From NCBI RefSeq assembly GCF_009728935.1, contig NZ_CP034235.1:3076001-3140000 (forward strand): a stretch of 64,000 bases of DNA, read 5' to 3'. The notes beneath the pieces were generated by a model that ran no database searches, had not been told where the DNA came from, and saw only the letters and a list, made by a program, of their open reading frames with translations. Source of the DNA: Paenibacillus psychroresistens (GTDB lineage Bacteria > Bacillota > Bacilli > Paenibacillales > NBRC-103111). This document shows positions 52,421 to 61,590 of the stretch, one piece after another (positions within the stretch are counted from its first letter, which is position 1; each line of letters opens with the position of its first letter). The position numbers and the translations under genes were made by a program.

Positions 52421-52961
52421 GTTGTATACCTCCCTCATCATATACATCTTTCCGTTCCAGCTGCAATAGCTTTGTTTTCATGTCCAAGCCGCCACGGTAG
52501 CCAGTTAAAGCTCCATTCTTACCGATTACGCGATGGCAGGGAATTGTAATTAGCAGGGGATTGGCGCCAATAGCCGTGCCAACTGCACGAACTGCGGCTG
52601 GTTTTTTAATCTGAATGGCAATATCCGAATAAGATTTAGTTTGCCCATAAGGGATGCTGCAAAGCGCTTTCCACACTGCCACTTGAAAAGGTGTGCCAGC
52701 ATAATCGAATGGCAGCTTAAAGCTTTTACTTGATCCTTGTAGATATTCAATCAACTCCGTCACATAAGGCTGCAGTTTTTCGTCATCTCGAATCAGTGTA
52801 CTGCCTTTAAACCGGACAGCCGACCAGTTTGTTAATTCCTCGAAAGGTTGATTAAGCGAGCCGACATAACAAATTCCTTCCGAAGTTGCGGCAAGATGAA
52901 TGTTCCAATCCTCATGTGTTAATCGTGTCCAATATAGCTGCAAATTCCGTTTATTTTCCAT
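52401..52961 (-). CDS. ogt: Methylated-DNA-protein-cysteine methyltransferase
   Basis: 186 residues. The acceptor Cys is in ITIPCHRVIGKNGALTGYRGG, with an upstream FQVAVWKALCSIPYGQTKSY HTH segment. It transfers the methyl group from O6-methylguanine to itself in a suicide reaction. The N-terminal ~80 residues are the usual small alpha-beta domain. No Ada regulatory domain is fused. First gene of the repair operon. Confidence 0.92.
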   Translation of the reverse strand: MENKRNLQLYWTRLTHEDWNIHLAATSEGICYVGSLNQPFEELTNWSAVRFKGSTLIRDDEKLQPYVTELIEYLQGSSKSFKLPFDYAGTPFQVAVWKALCSIPYGQTKSYSDIAIQIKKPAAVRAVGTAIGANPLLITIPCHRVIGKNGALTGYRGGLDMKTKLLQLERKDVYDEGGIQHGKFSH

Positions 52962-53149
52962 TTTCGATCACCTCTATAAAAAGTATAGCCCATAAGTGAA
53001 CGTTTGTACGCATTTTCGAATGTAAGAGCAAGATAACGAAAGTATCGTCATTGAATAACTTCTATTAGAAATGCATATATAGGAGTTGTAGACAAAAATA
53101 TAGGCTAGTGATAATATGAATGAGCAATCAACTGCATATTAAATGAAAT

Positions 53150-53316
53150 AAGGTGCTGTGTAACAGCTTAATAGGGAAGTTCGGTGCAATACCGACACGG
53201 TCCCGCCACTGTAAATGAGTAGCTCTCCATTATCAGGTCACTGCTGCAAGTGCTAAGCGGGAAGACGATGTGAGAAGCGATGATTCATGAGTCAGGAGAC
53301 CTGCCTATTTCAGTAA
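53150..53316 (+). ncRNA. Cobalamin riboswitch
   Basis: The conserved core is TTAATAGGGAAGTTCGGTGC, GGTCCCGCCACTGTAA with the B12 box (GCCACTG, 53205-53211), and the closing GAGTCAGGAGACCTGCC (53289-53305). It binds adenosyl- or methylcobalamin and switches off the operon downstream through the terminator at 53,394. Between the two are ~75 nt that may hold the antiterminator. Confidence 0.93.
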
Positions 53317-53393
53317 CATCAACCTACGAGGAATAGGCTATGTGCGCGAATGAAGAGATAAGAGAATTCTTTTATTTTTCGCTGGCATAATCT

Positions 53394-53423
53394 AGCATTC
53401 CCAACTGAGGGAGTGCTTTTTTT
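53394..53423 (+). terminator. Riboswitch expression-platform terminator
   Basis: GCATTCCC, AACTGA loop, GGGAGTGC, then seven T. It lies just before the true start of the first gene. Confidence 0.88.
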
Positions 53424-53463
53424 GTTGTACTTATTCAAAAAAAAGGTTAAAGGGGAAATGATC

Positions 53464-56142
53464 ATGATTGATTTAGTTAAGAAAAGCCTGAAGGGGAAAT
53501 TTATACTTTCCTTATTATCATTGCTTCTATTAGTTCAAACGGTTGGCATACTAACATTCTCTAATACCGCTTCAGCTAATTCAACGGTTAATGAATCAGA
53601 AATTACAGGAACATCTGCTTATTTACAACAGCTGGCAGGAAATCCAACGGATTGGACCGCATTTGCATTAGGGCGAGCTGGAAAATCAGTTAAGGCAGCC
53701 TACTTGGATCAGCTTGAAGCTCAGGTTAAACAAAAGAAGGGCATTTTTAGCAGCGCTACAGATGCCGAGCGTTTGGTGCTTACCATAAAGGCAGTTGGAT
53801 TGGATCCGACGCATTTTGCAGGGTACGATTTGGTTCAGTCCGTTTATAGTAATTCTGATCTTGCTAAATCAGGATCAATGGGTGTTATCTACGGATTACT
53901 GGCGCTAGATAGCGGGACTTATACTATTCCAGCTACGGCGGTTAATACGCAAACAAGCTTGATTCAATGGTTGCTTGATCATCAAGAAGCAGCGAAGGGC
54001 TGGGCTTATGTTACCGATGAAGCAAGCAGTATAGATGTTACGGCAATGGCGTTAACCGCTTTTGCTCCCTATTACGCGAAGAATGAAGCTGTCAAAAAAG
54101 CAACAGATCAAGCGCTTAGCTGGTTATCCTCACAGCAAAAGCCGAGTGGGGCTTTCAATGAATTTGGTGAAAACAGTGAGAGTGTTTCCCAGGTCATAAT
54201 AGCCTTAACCAGTTTAGGGATAGATCCTGCAGGACCCACTTTTACAAAAACGAAGAACGTAATTAATGCACTTAGCAGCTATCGACAAAAAGATGGTGGT
54301 TATGCTCATACTGTAGGGACACCTTCCAACGCGATGTCTTCCGAACAAGCGCTGCAGGCTTTAGTTGCCAGTCAATTATTTACTGATAAAAAAGGTACTT
54401 TATACAATAATATTAAAGCAGCGGCAGAGATAAATATCACGATAGAAGGACCACATGGTTCCGTAACAGAAGGGATTGTAAAAGCTGCCGATGTGCTGGA
54501 AGGCTTGCAAAAGCTGGCAGCGCAGCAGAATGTACCCGTCGAGATTGTCGATTCGACATATGGCAAATACGTAAGCAGCATTCAGAACATTAAATCAGCT
54601 GGCAATGATGGCTGGGCTTATGCAGTTCAAAGAAATCATGGATGGATTTATCCACAAGTCGGCATGGCTGAGTTCCAATTGCTGCCTAATGATCAGGTTG
54701 CCATTTATTATGGTGGAAGTACTCAGCTTATCCATCAAATTAAAATTACTCCCACCCAGCCTAAGGTAGGTCAAGCATTTACCGTAACAGTTGAACAATC
54801 CACTTGGGATTGGACAGCTAATAAGGAGACAGCCTCAGCGGCAGCTGGCGTAGACGTCCAGGTTGGCGCACAGAAACAAACGACCAATGAGCAAGGAATT
54901 GCCAGCTTTATTGGTGAGAATACGACGGGTCCGATAAAGGCAGTTATTACAGGTTATAAGGCAGATGCAGCACCTTCTGTTGTAAAGAGCACTTATTCGT
55001 TCCAAATTGCTTCCGATCATGTGAATGTAAGAGTTAATATCGAAGGGCCTCAGAAGCCTATTGCTACTGGCGTTGTATCTGCTGTGTATGCGATCGACGC
55101 TTTGCAGCAAGTGGCACTTCTGAATAACATCCCATTGGAGATTACAGATTCAGCCTATGGTAAATATCTTTCCGCAGTCGGAGATACTTCTGCCGATAAG
55201 AATGATGGCTGGATGTTTGAAGTGCTTCGCGGCAACATTTGGATTTATCCAGATTTAGGGATTGGGCAATTTGAGCTTAAGCCGAATGACCAAATTTATA
55301 TCTACTATGGATTTGCGGCGCAATTGGTACAATCCGTTAATTTCATTCCGGAGCAACCTAAGGCAGGTAAAGCCTTTAAAATCGCCGTGACCCAAGAAAC
55401 CTGGGATTGGGATAAGAACCAGCGTGCGGCGAAGCCAGGAGCAGGTCTTACAGTTGAATTAAATGGTAAAACTTATGTAACCGAAACAGACGGTACGCTT
55501 AATATTCCTGCGGGGCTAACTAATGGCAGCTACAATGTTGTGGTGACGGGCTACCAGAACCAAGCATCACCTAATGTGCTGCGCTTTGTACAGCCTTTGC
55601 AAATCTATGCAGATTATGATAAAGCTGCGTCATGGGCACAGCCTTTCATTGTACAATCCAGTAAATTAGGATTATTGCAGGGAACAGGGATTGAAGGCTT
55701 TTCACCAACCAAGCAAGTTACTCGTGCAGAAATGGCGGCAACCCTAGTAAGAATATTAGGTCTGCCAATTCCTAAACAAACTACAAACACTTTTACAGAT
55801 GTTGCCGCTGATAGCTGGTATGCAGGTTACATTGCTGCTGTTAAAGAGCAAGGCATTGTGTCTGGAATAGGTAACGGCACTTATGCTCCTGATCAAAAAG
55901 TAACACGTGAGCAGCTGGCCTTAATGCTGACAAGAGCGCTTAAGCTCAATGCTCCAACGGATAGCGTTACTGCTTTCCGTGATGCAGATACAGCCGCGAA
56001 AACTTCGATTCCAGCTTTAATTGCAGTGGTGGAAGCTGAGCTAATAACCGGAGTAGACGAAACGCATTTCAACCCGCTTGGTTTAGTTACTCGTGAAATG
56101 CTGGCGGCAGTAGCAGTACGGGCATACCAAAGCATTCATTAA
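53464..56142 (+). CDS. S-layer-anchored transcobalamin-like protein
   Basis: 892 residues from ATG 53464 (AGGGG upstream; the longer frame starts inside the terminator). Signal peptide, then ~45-320 an alpha/alpha-toroid of prenyltransferase/squalene-cyclase-like repeats (WTAFALGRAGK, KGWAYV, DVTAMALTAFAPYY, GGYAHT, SSEQALQALVA), the fold of the intrinsic-factor alpha domain. Two DUF4430 modules follow (~330-425 and ~530-630; NDGWAYAVQRN, NDGWMFEVLRG), the transcobalamin-C-like beta domain, each with an Ig-like linker. Three SLH repeats (~720-892) bind it to the wall. Under the B12 riboswitch, it is a probable cobalamin capture protein. Confidence 0.85.
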   Translation: MIDLVKKSLKGKFILSLLSLLLLVQTVGILTFSNTASANSTVNESEITGTSAYLQQLAGNPTDWTAFALGRAGKSVKAAYLDQLEAQVKQKKGIFSSATDAERLVLTIKAVGLDPTHFAGYDLVQSVYSNSDLAKSGSMGVIYGLLALDSGTYTIPATAVNTQTSLIQWLLDHQEAAKGWAYVTDEASSIDVTAMALTAFAPYYAKNEAVKKATDQALSWLSSQQKPSGAFNEFGENSESVSQVIIALTSLGIDPAGPTFTKTKNVINALSSYRQKDGGYAHTVGTPSNAMSSEQALQALVASQLFTDKKGTLYNNIKAAAEINITIEGPHGSVTEGIVKAADVLEGLQKLAAQQNVPVEIVDSTYGKYVSSIQNIKSAGNDGWAYAVQRNHGWIYPQVGMAEFQLLPNDQVAIYYGGSTQLIHQIKITPTQPKVGQAFTVTVEQSTWDWTANKETASAAAGVDVQVGAQKQTTNEQGIASFIGENTTGPIKAVITGYKADAAPSVVKSTYSFQIASDHVNVRVNIEGPQKPIATGVVSAVYAIDALQQVALLNNIPLEITDSAYGKYLSAVGDTSADKNDGWMFEVLRGNIWIYPDLGIGQFELKPNDQIYIYYGFAAQLVQSVNFIPEQPKAGKAFKIAVTQETWDWDKNQRAAKPGAGLTVELNGKTYVTETDGTLNIPAGLTNGSYNVVVTGYQNQASPNVLRFVQPLQIYADYDKAASWAQPFIVQSSKLGLLQGTGIEGFSPTKQVTRAEMAATLVRILGLPIPKQTTNTFTDVAADSWYAGYIAAVKEQGIVSGIGNGTYAPDQKVTREQLALMLTRALKLNAPTDSVTAFRDADTAAKTSIPALIAVVEAELITGVDETHFNPLGLVTREMLAAVAVRAYQSIH

Positions 56143-56149
56143 ATCAGGA

Positions 56150-56180
56150 GGAAAGGAGTCCGATTAGGGCTCCTTTTCTG
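56150..56180 (+). terminator. Terminator-like hairpin within the B12 operon
   Basis: AAAGGAG ... CTCCTTT with a following TCTGC; weak T-run. It may reduce readthrough to the transporter genes. Confidence 0.5.
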
Positions 56181-56251
56181 CTATTTTTGCGGAAGAGTAA
56201 GTCTAATATGGTATACTCGTACTGATCTTTTTTTTAAGAAAGGAAGCTATC

Positions 56252-56926
56252 ATGAGTAAATTTGGCATAATCAAGTCCGTACTTCAGCTTTTACTAGTTT
56301 TCACAATGATGATATCTATGGCAGCATGCGGCGATGAAAAAACTGCGGATCTAATATCCGCTCCTATACAGAGTGCAATGATTTCCTCATCTCCATTGCC
56401 AACAGATCTGTCCAAGCCTGAGCAATCTCCAATCGAAAATAGTCCAAAAGTAAGCGAACAATCTCCTTCTACAATAGCAACAGCAACAGAATCTCCAGCT
56501 CCAGTTTCAACAACAGCAGCCCCAATATCATCTGGCCCAGCATCTCTAGCGCCAACTTCTGCTCCTACGCCGTCAGCATCGGAAAAAGGCATCTTGTTAA
56601 GTATTACTGGGGACGATAAATTAGGTGTCATTCTCGAATCTACTCTTGTTGAAGTGGAGGGAGAGGTCAGTGTCATAACACTTCTTCAAAAGCAGACTCG
56701 AAAGGAAAAAATTCAAATGGAATCTTCCGGTAAGGGAATCTTCGCTTATGTAAAAGGAATTGCGAATCTATATGAGTTTGATCGTGGTGCAAAAAGCGGT
56801 TGGCTTTTTAAAGTGAATGGCGTATTTTCCGATAAAGGTGCAGGCTCTCATAAAGTAAAGGCGGGCGACCAAGTGGAATGGCTGTACACGTTAGACCTAG
56901 GCAAAGACATCGGAGCTAAACGATGA
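56252..56926 (+). CDS. DUF4430 lipoprotein, putative cobalamin handover protein
   Basis: 224 residues. Lipobox SMAAC, a ~75-residue Ser/Pro/Thr linker (~30-108), then one DUF4430 domain (TLLQKQTRK, GIFAYVKGIANLYEFDRGAKSGWLFKVNGVFSD, WLYTLDLGKD) matching the modules of the S-layer protein upstream. The position between surface capture and the ECF transporter suggests that it passes cobalamin to the membrane (inference). Overlaps the EcfT gene by ATGA. Confidence 0.82.
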   Translation: MSKFGIIKSVLQLLLVFTMMISMAACGDEKTADLISAPIQSAMISSSPLPTDLSKPEQSPIENSPKVSEQSPSTIATATESPAPVSTTAAPISSGPASLAPTSAPTPSASEKGILLSITGDDKLGVILESTLVEVEGEVSVITLLQKQTRKEKIQMESSGKGIFAYVKGIANLYEFDRGAKSGWLFKVNGVFSDKGAGSHKVKAGDQVEWLYTLDLGKDIGAKR

Positions 56927-57804
56927 ATTCGGGCATGCGGTTTATTCATCCAGTTGCCTGCTTATGCTATTATATAGGTGCGATCAGCTTGGTTTTTCTG
57001 TTCAAGCATCCCTATTTTATCCTTACTTCGCTTGTAGCTGGCTTGCTGCTTAATTACTTGCAGGGAAACCTAGCTGCTCGAAAAAAACTGCTGTTTTTCT
57101 TCCTAATGATGAGCTTTATTACCTTTTTAATTAATCCGTTGACCTCTCATCGCGGGACGCATATTTTGTTTTATTGGTTGGATCAGCCGATGACATTAGA
57201 GTCCATGGTTTTCGGGGTTATAGCAGCAGCATCTTTATTTGGCTCTCTTATCTGGTTTTTATCGATTCAGCAAGTGCTGGGTCCTGAAAAAATCCTCCAT
57301 TTATTTGGATCTCTATCTTCAAAAGGTGCCTTGTTATTATCAATGGCCATGCGAAGCTTTCCATTGCTTGCCCAGCGTTTTCAACAAATTGCGATTGTTC
57401 AGCGTACCAAAGGCGTTAATCCACTAAAGGGCTCTATCCGCAAAAGGTTTCGGGATGGGATGAAATTGGTGCAAATCATGCTGACTTGGACGTTGGAGGA
57501 AGGCTTGCAAACGGCAGATTCTATGAAAGCCCGAGGTTATGGAAGCGGACCAAGATCAGCCTTTTGGCCTTATATTTGGCGTAAGCAAGACACTCTATTT
57601 ACGAGCTTATTTATGGTTGCGGGTATAGGCTGCATGATTGGTTGGTTCAGCGGCTTAGCTGAATTTGAAGTTTATCCGACGCTCCCAGAATCGTTATCAT
57701 TTCGATTATCGGATGGATTGATCTATGTTTGCTACTTGAGCTATCTTGTAGTTCCACTGCTAATGGAAGGAAGGGATTGGATCAAATGGCGCAGCTTGAA
57801 CTGA
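56923..57804 (+). CDS. ecfT: ECF transporter T component
   Basis: 293 residues, five or six membrane helices. The two coupling motifs with Ala-Arg-Gly character are visible: SMKARGYGSGPRSAFW and the preceding RTKGVNPLKGSIRKR. EcfT joins the S component to the ATPases. ATG 56923 overlaps the lipoprotein stop. Confidence 0.88.
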   Translation: MNSGMRFIHPVACLCYYIGAISLVFLFKHPYFILTSLVAGLLLNYLQGNLAARKKLLFFFLMMSFITFLINPLTSHRGTHILFYWLDQPMTLESMVFGVIAAASLFGSLIWFLSIQQVLGPEKILHLFGSLSSKGALLLSMAMRSFPLLAQRFQQIAIVQRTKGVNPLKGSIRKRFRDGMKLVQIMLTWTLEEGLQTADSMKARGYGSGPRSAFWPYIWRKQDTLFTSLFMVAGIGCMIGWFSGLAEFEVYPTLPESLSFRLSDGLIYVCYLSYLVVPLLMEGRDWIKWRSLN

Positions 57805-59453
57805 AGAATATAAATTATACATATCCAGGGCAGCAGCATGCTGCTCTTACCGAGATAAATCTCTCTGTAAAAGAAGGGGAGTTTGTTGTCGTTTGCGGAC
57901 AAACGGGGAGCGGCAAATCAAGTCTACTTAAGCTGATGAAGCCTGAGCTGCTTCCTGCTGGGGAGTTAACAGGGAATATTACCTTTGCAGAAAAGCAGCT
58001 TTCCAGCTATAAACATATTGAATTATCACAAAACATAGGTATGGTCATGCAGAATCCGGAAAGCCAAATTGTCATGGACCGGGTCATGGAGGAACTGATT
58101 TTCTCGATGGAAAACGTCGGTATTTCACCACTCCAAATGCGAAAAAGAATAGCGGAGATTGCCCAGTTTTTTAATCTGGAGCCTTTATTGACTAAATCAA
58201 TCATTGAGCTATCTGGTGGACAACGTCAGATGATCAATCTTGCAGCTGTGATGGTACTGCAGCCTAAGGTGCTGCTCTTGGATGAGCCGACTGCTCAGCT
58301 TGATCCTGTTGCTGCTAGGGAATTTCTCCAGCTGGTGCGCAGGGTGAATGAAGAATTTGGGATTACAGTTTTGATGGCCGAGCATCGGCTGGAGGATGTA
58401 TGGCCGCTCGCCGATCAAATATGCCTCATGGAGAATGGTGAAATTAAAGCCTATGGAACCCCAGACCAGCTTATCCATTCCGATCAGGCGGAGATAGAGC
58501 TTTATTTACCTCCTGTAGGTAAACTATTCCGCAAACTAGGCATGTCGGAGGGCTCATTATTAAGTATTAAAGATGCTAAACTGAGGTTTGCGAGTTGGCA
58601 TGCAGACCTTCAAATCAAACTTCTTGCTATAAACTCTAAGCAAAACAGCAGCATGCTGCGACAAGAACCGCCTATTCTAACATGCAAAGACATTTATTTT
58701 CAATATGGTAAAAAAGCTAATCCAATATTGCAGCATGTAACGCTAGATATCCATGCAGGTGACTTTCTGACGATATTCGGAGCGAATGGGAGCGGTAAAT
58801 CCACGCTTTTGCAGATCCTGTGTGGCCTCTTGAAAGAACAGAGTGGAGAGGTGCTTTTTGAAGGGAAGGCAGTCAAACGGATTGAAGAAACACTTCGCTA
58901 TACTCGTTTTGGTTATCTTTCGCAAAATCCAGTGCTGCACTTTACTGAAGAGACAGTTGAGAAAGAGTTAAATTCTGCTGCTGAACGCGCACTGAAATTA
59001 AATATAAAAGTGGATTTAGCGCAAACGATAGACGAATTCGAACTTTCCGAATTATTGCAGCAGCATCCCTATGATTTAAGCGGTGGCGAGAAACAAAAGC
59101 TGGCTTTGGGCTGTATCTTGATGATGAAGCCCAGTATCTTGTTTCTGGATGAGCCAACTAAAGGTCTAGATCCCAGATCCAAAGAAATTTTATCCCAGAG
59201 GTTAAATAAGGAGCAATCAAGTGGTAAAGCCATAGTTATGGTAAGCCATGATATAGAGTTCGCTGCTGCTCACGCTAATCGCTGTGCAATGTTGTTTGAC
59301 GGCAGAATTGTTGCAGATGCGGAACCAGCTGGTTTTTTCAGCGGGAATTATTTCTATACGACTGCTATAAATCGGCTTGTTCGGGATTGGTACCCTAACG
59401 CTATTACAGATAAGGATGTTGTTGAACTATGCGGTCTAGAAAATACCAACTAA
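57786..59453 (+). CDS. ECF transporter ATPase, A and A' fused
   Basis: 555 residues carrying two complete ABC ATPase domains in one chain. Domain 1: GQTGSGKSSLLKLM, SGGQRQMINLAAVM, LLLDEPTAQLDP. Domain 2: GANGSGKSTLLQILCG, SGGEKQKLALGCIL, LFLDEPTKGLDP. Both have Walker A, Walker B and signature motifs. ATG 57786 lies within the EcfT gene's last 19 bp. Confidence 0.92.
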   Translation: MAQLELKNINYTYPGQQHAALTEINLSVKEGEFVVVCGQTGSGKSSLLKLMKPELLPAGELTGNITFAEKQLSSYKHIELSQNIGMVMQNPESQIVMDRVMEELIFSMENVGISPLQMRKRIAEIAQFFNLEPLLTKSIIELSGGQRQMINLAAVMVLQPKVLLLDEPTAQLDPVAAREFLQLVRRVNEEFGITVLMAEHRLEDVWPLADQICLMENGEIKAYGTPDQLIHSDQAEIELYLPPVGKLFRKLGMSEGSLLSIKDAKLRFASWHADLQIKLLAINSKQNSSMLRQEPPILTCKDIYFQYGKKANPILQHVTLDIHAGDFLTIFGANGSGKSTLLQILCGLLKEQSGEVLFEGKAVKRIEETLRYTRFGYLSQNPVLHFTEETVEKELNSAAERALKLNIKVDLAQTIDEFELSELLQQHPYDLSGGEKQKLALGCILMMKPSILFLDEPTKGLDPRSKEILSQRLNKEQSSGKAIVMVSHDIEFAAAHANRCAMLFDGRIVADAEPAGFFSGNYFYTTAINRLVRDWYPNAITDKDVVELCGLENTN

Positions 59454-60121
59454 TTGGTGTATTGCTGTTATATGTGATTGGCCTTGCTGCATCCTTGTGG
59501 GACGCGCTTTCTGGGCATTATCTGCTGATTAGTGTTGTTTTAATTGTAACTGCAATGGTCCCTTTCTATATACGGTTGGAGCGTAAGCCTCCTGATACCC
59601 GAGAATTGGTGCTTGTCGCTTCAATGGCAGCATTGGCTGCAGCGAGTCGGATCCCGTTTGCATCCATCCCTAGTATCAAGCCAACTTCATTCATCATCAT
59701 TGTCTCTTCCATGGTATTCGGTTCCGAAGCAGGATTTTTCATTGGTGCTACTGCTGCCCTTGTCTCGAATATGTTTTTTGGACAAGGACCCTGGACACCG
59801 TGGCAGATGTTTGGCTGGGGGATGATGGGATTTACAGCAGGACTTATGCGGCATACATATCTAATGAGCTTGAAATGGGGAAGAGCAGTTTTTGGTTTTG
59901 TTTGGGGTTTTCTGTTCGGCTGGATTATGAATCTTACTTATCTGTTAGGCTATATGTCTGGAATTAGCTGGAGTACCTGGATTGCAGTAACGGCATCAAG
60001 CTTTTACTTCGATCTGGCTCATGCGCTAAGTAATGTGTTGTTCTTAACTCTATTCGGTTCCATGTGGATTCGAATTCTGCAGAGGTATCAGGTGAAATAT
60101 GGATTGGGTTTAAGAAAATAA
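59429..60121 (+). CDS. ECF transporter S component, predicted cobalamin-specific (CbrT-like)
   Basis: 230 residues, about six to eight membrane helices, with LVASMAALAAASRIPFASIPSIKPTSFIII, MVFGSEAGFFIGATAALVSNMFFGQGPWTPWQMFGWG typical of ECF S proteins. Substrate is inferred from the B12 riboswitch and the transcobalamin-like partners. It overlaps the ATPase gene by 25 bp. Confidence 0.85.
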   Translation: MRSRKYQLIGVLLLYVIGLAASLWDALSGHYLLISVVLIVTAMVPFYIRLERKPPDTRELVLVASMAALAAASRIPFASIPSIKPTSFIIIVSSMVFGSEAGFFIGATAALVSNMFFGQGPWTPWQMFGWGMMGFTAGLMRHTYLMSLKWGRAVFGFVWGFLFGWIMNLTYLLGYMSGISWSTWIAVTASSFYFDLAHALSNVLFLTLFGSMWIRILQRYQVKYGLGLRK

Positions 60122-60164
60122 TAATAATGTAGTCTCTGTGGTGACATATCCAAATTTATCGGGT

Positions 60165-61382
60165 TCAATAAATTTGATCGCGGTCCCAATCCCCCTGCAA
60201 TAAGCCATCACCAAGTATGGGCAGCTTTAAAGCTTTAATCGCTTGATGCAAATATTGCGGACTATATTTGATTCCACTGTCGCTCACAAAATGACCGCCA
60301 GTTGAACTGGAGTAGTCTGGATTCAGTAAGCTCAACGTTTTTAGGTCCTTTGTATACAAGGCTGAATCCCATCTTACTTTGGAAATTACACTCGCTGCAA
60401 CTTCAGCAGGAATATCTTTAATACGTGAAATCAGCCCAGCAACTCGATTAGGGTCTTTGCGTACGAGTTCATGAACTCGGAGATGTGCTTTCAAATATGC
60501 AATAGTAATAGCATGGTTATTGTCCGCCCAGTTTTCCTCTACTACAATCCCTGTTAAGAAATCCTCGCCTAATTCTTCTTGGAAAAGCACCTTTCCTATG
60601 TCAAGATGCTGAATCAGACTTATATAGGGTTCGCCTATGACACTGCCTGCAATTTTCCGTCGTATAATGCTTTCCATACTATCATCCTGTTCCTTATGAA
60701 GTATTCGGGTATCTTGAATGCCTAAAGAGTGAATTAGCTTCGATAATCGATCTCCCGCGCTTGATTGTGCGACTGTTGAAATAGTCCGATTGGCTAATTC
60801 TGAAGCATGACGAATATGTAAGTCGTTGCGAACGACCAACGAAATACCTTGCCCCTGAGCGGTTTTTCCATCGAATGCAAGGAGTAGCGGTCGAAAGGCA
60901 GGCAGAACTTGGCTAAGTGAAAAACTGAGTGCGATCGGATAATCACCTAGTGAGGCGAATTGGATATGCCCGCCGATTAAGCCTTGAACAAGCTCAGGAC
61001 CATTCGCAGCATCGATCCATCGAACAAGCATAGAACGATCAGAGATCATATTAGAAAGCTCCTCTTCAAACCAACCAAGCTCTTTCATAATTAACGAGGT
61101 CCACGTCTGAGCAGATCTGCTCTGATAACCGACTGAGATAGTGGTTGGCTGCTCAAGAATTGAGGTTGATAGAGTTTTATATTGGATAGCGGGCCTCTGC
61201 CTATCGGAAGAATGATGGCGAACCCACTGTTCTAATTCGTGCTTATCTACTAATATTTCTTTGCCGATTTTGGTAAAAGGGAGCTGCCTTTGCTTACGCC
61301 ATCTATCAAAGGTTGATCTGCTTACATCAAGCAGTTCAATGGCTTCATGTAAAGATATTAAATTAAATCGCTGCTTTGACAT
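60165..61382 (-). CDS. HTH regulator fused to SsuA/NMT1-like binding domain
   Basis: 405 residues from ATG 61382 (GGAGACAAGATCTTA upstream). Residues ~5-55 are an excisionase/MerR-type HTH_17 (LISLHEAIELLDVSRSTFDRWRKQRQLPFTKIG). Residues ~80-380 are an SsuA/ThiY-like periplasmic-binding fold (TISVGYQSRSAQTWTSLIMKELGWFEEEL, GHIQFASLGDYPIALS, STVAQSSAGDRLSKLIHSLG) without a signal peptide, so cytoplasmic. It probably senses the substrate of the divergent SsuABC-like transporter. Confidence 0.85.
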   Translation of the reverse strand: MSKQRFNLISLHEAIELLDVSRSTFDRWRKQRQLPFTKIGKEILVDKHELEQWVRHHSSDRQRPAIQYKTLSTSILEQPTTISVGYQSRSAQTWTSLIMKELGWFEEELSNMISDRSMLVRWIDAANGPELVQGLIGGHIQFASLGDYPIALSFSLSQVLPAFRPLLLAFDGKTAQGQGISLVVRNDLHIRHASELANRTISTVAQSSAGDRLSKLIHSLGIQDTRILHKEQDDSMESIIRRKIAGSVIGEPYISLIQHLDIGKVLFQEELGEDFLTGIVVEENWADNNHAITIAYLKAHLRVHELVRKDPNRVAGLISRIKDIPAEVAASVISKVRWDSALYTKDLKTLSLLNPDYSSSTGGHFVSDSGIKYSPQYLHQAIKALKLPILGDGLLQGDWDRDQIY

Positions 61383-61590
61383 TAAGATCTTGTCTCCTTT
61401 ATTAAACAAATGAAGGGATATGAATGCTATTGATTGCCGTTCATGGTCATACATGGTCACTTGTCGTCATTCTATTGACACTCCAATGCAACAAACTATA
61501 TAGTCAATTATATTAACAAATACTCAGTAAGTCTATAGGATTAAAAGGTTTAAAGTTTTGAACACAAAAAATATTTTGGGGGTAATTAAA
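61383..61590. promoter_or_regulatory. Divergent promoter region of regulator and SsuA-like gene
   Basis: Plus strand TTGACA at ~61476, 16-nt spacer, TATATA; a 10-bp palindrome ACTATATAGT overlaps the -10 region and is a candidate operator for the fusion regulator. Confidence 0.45.
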
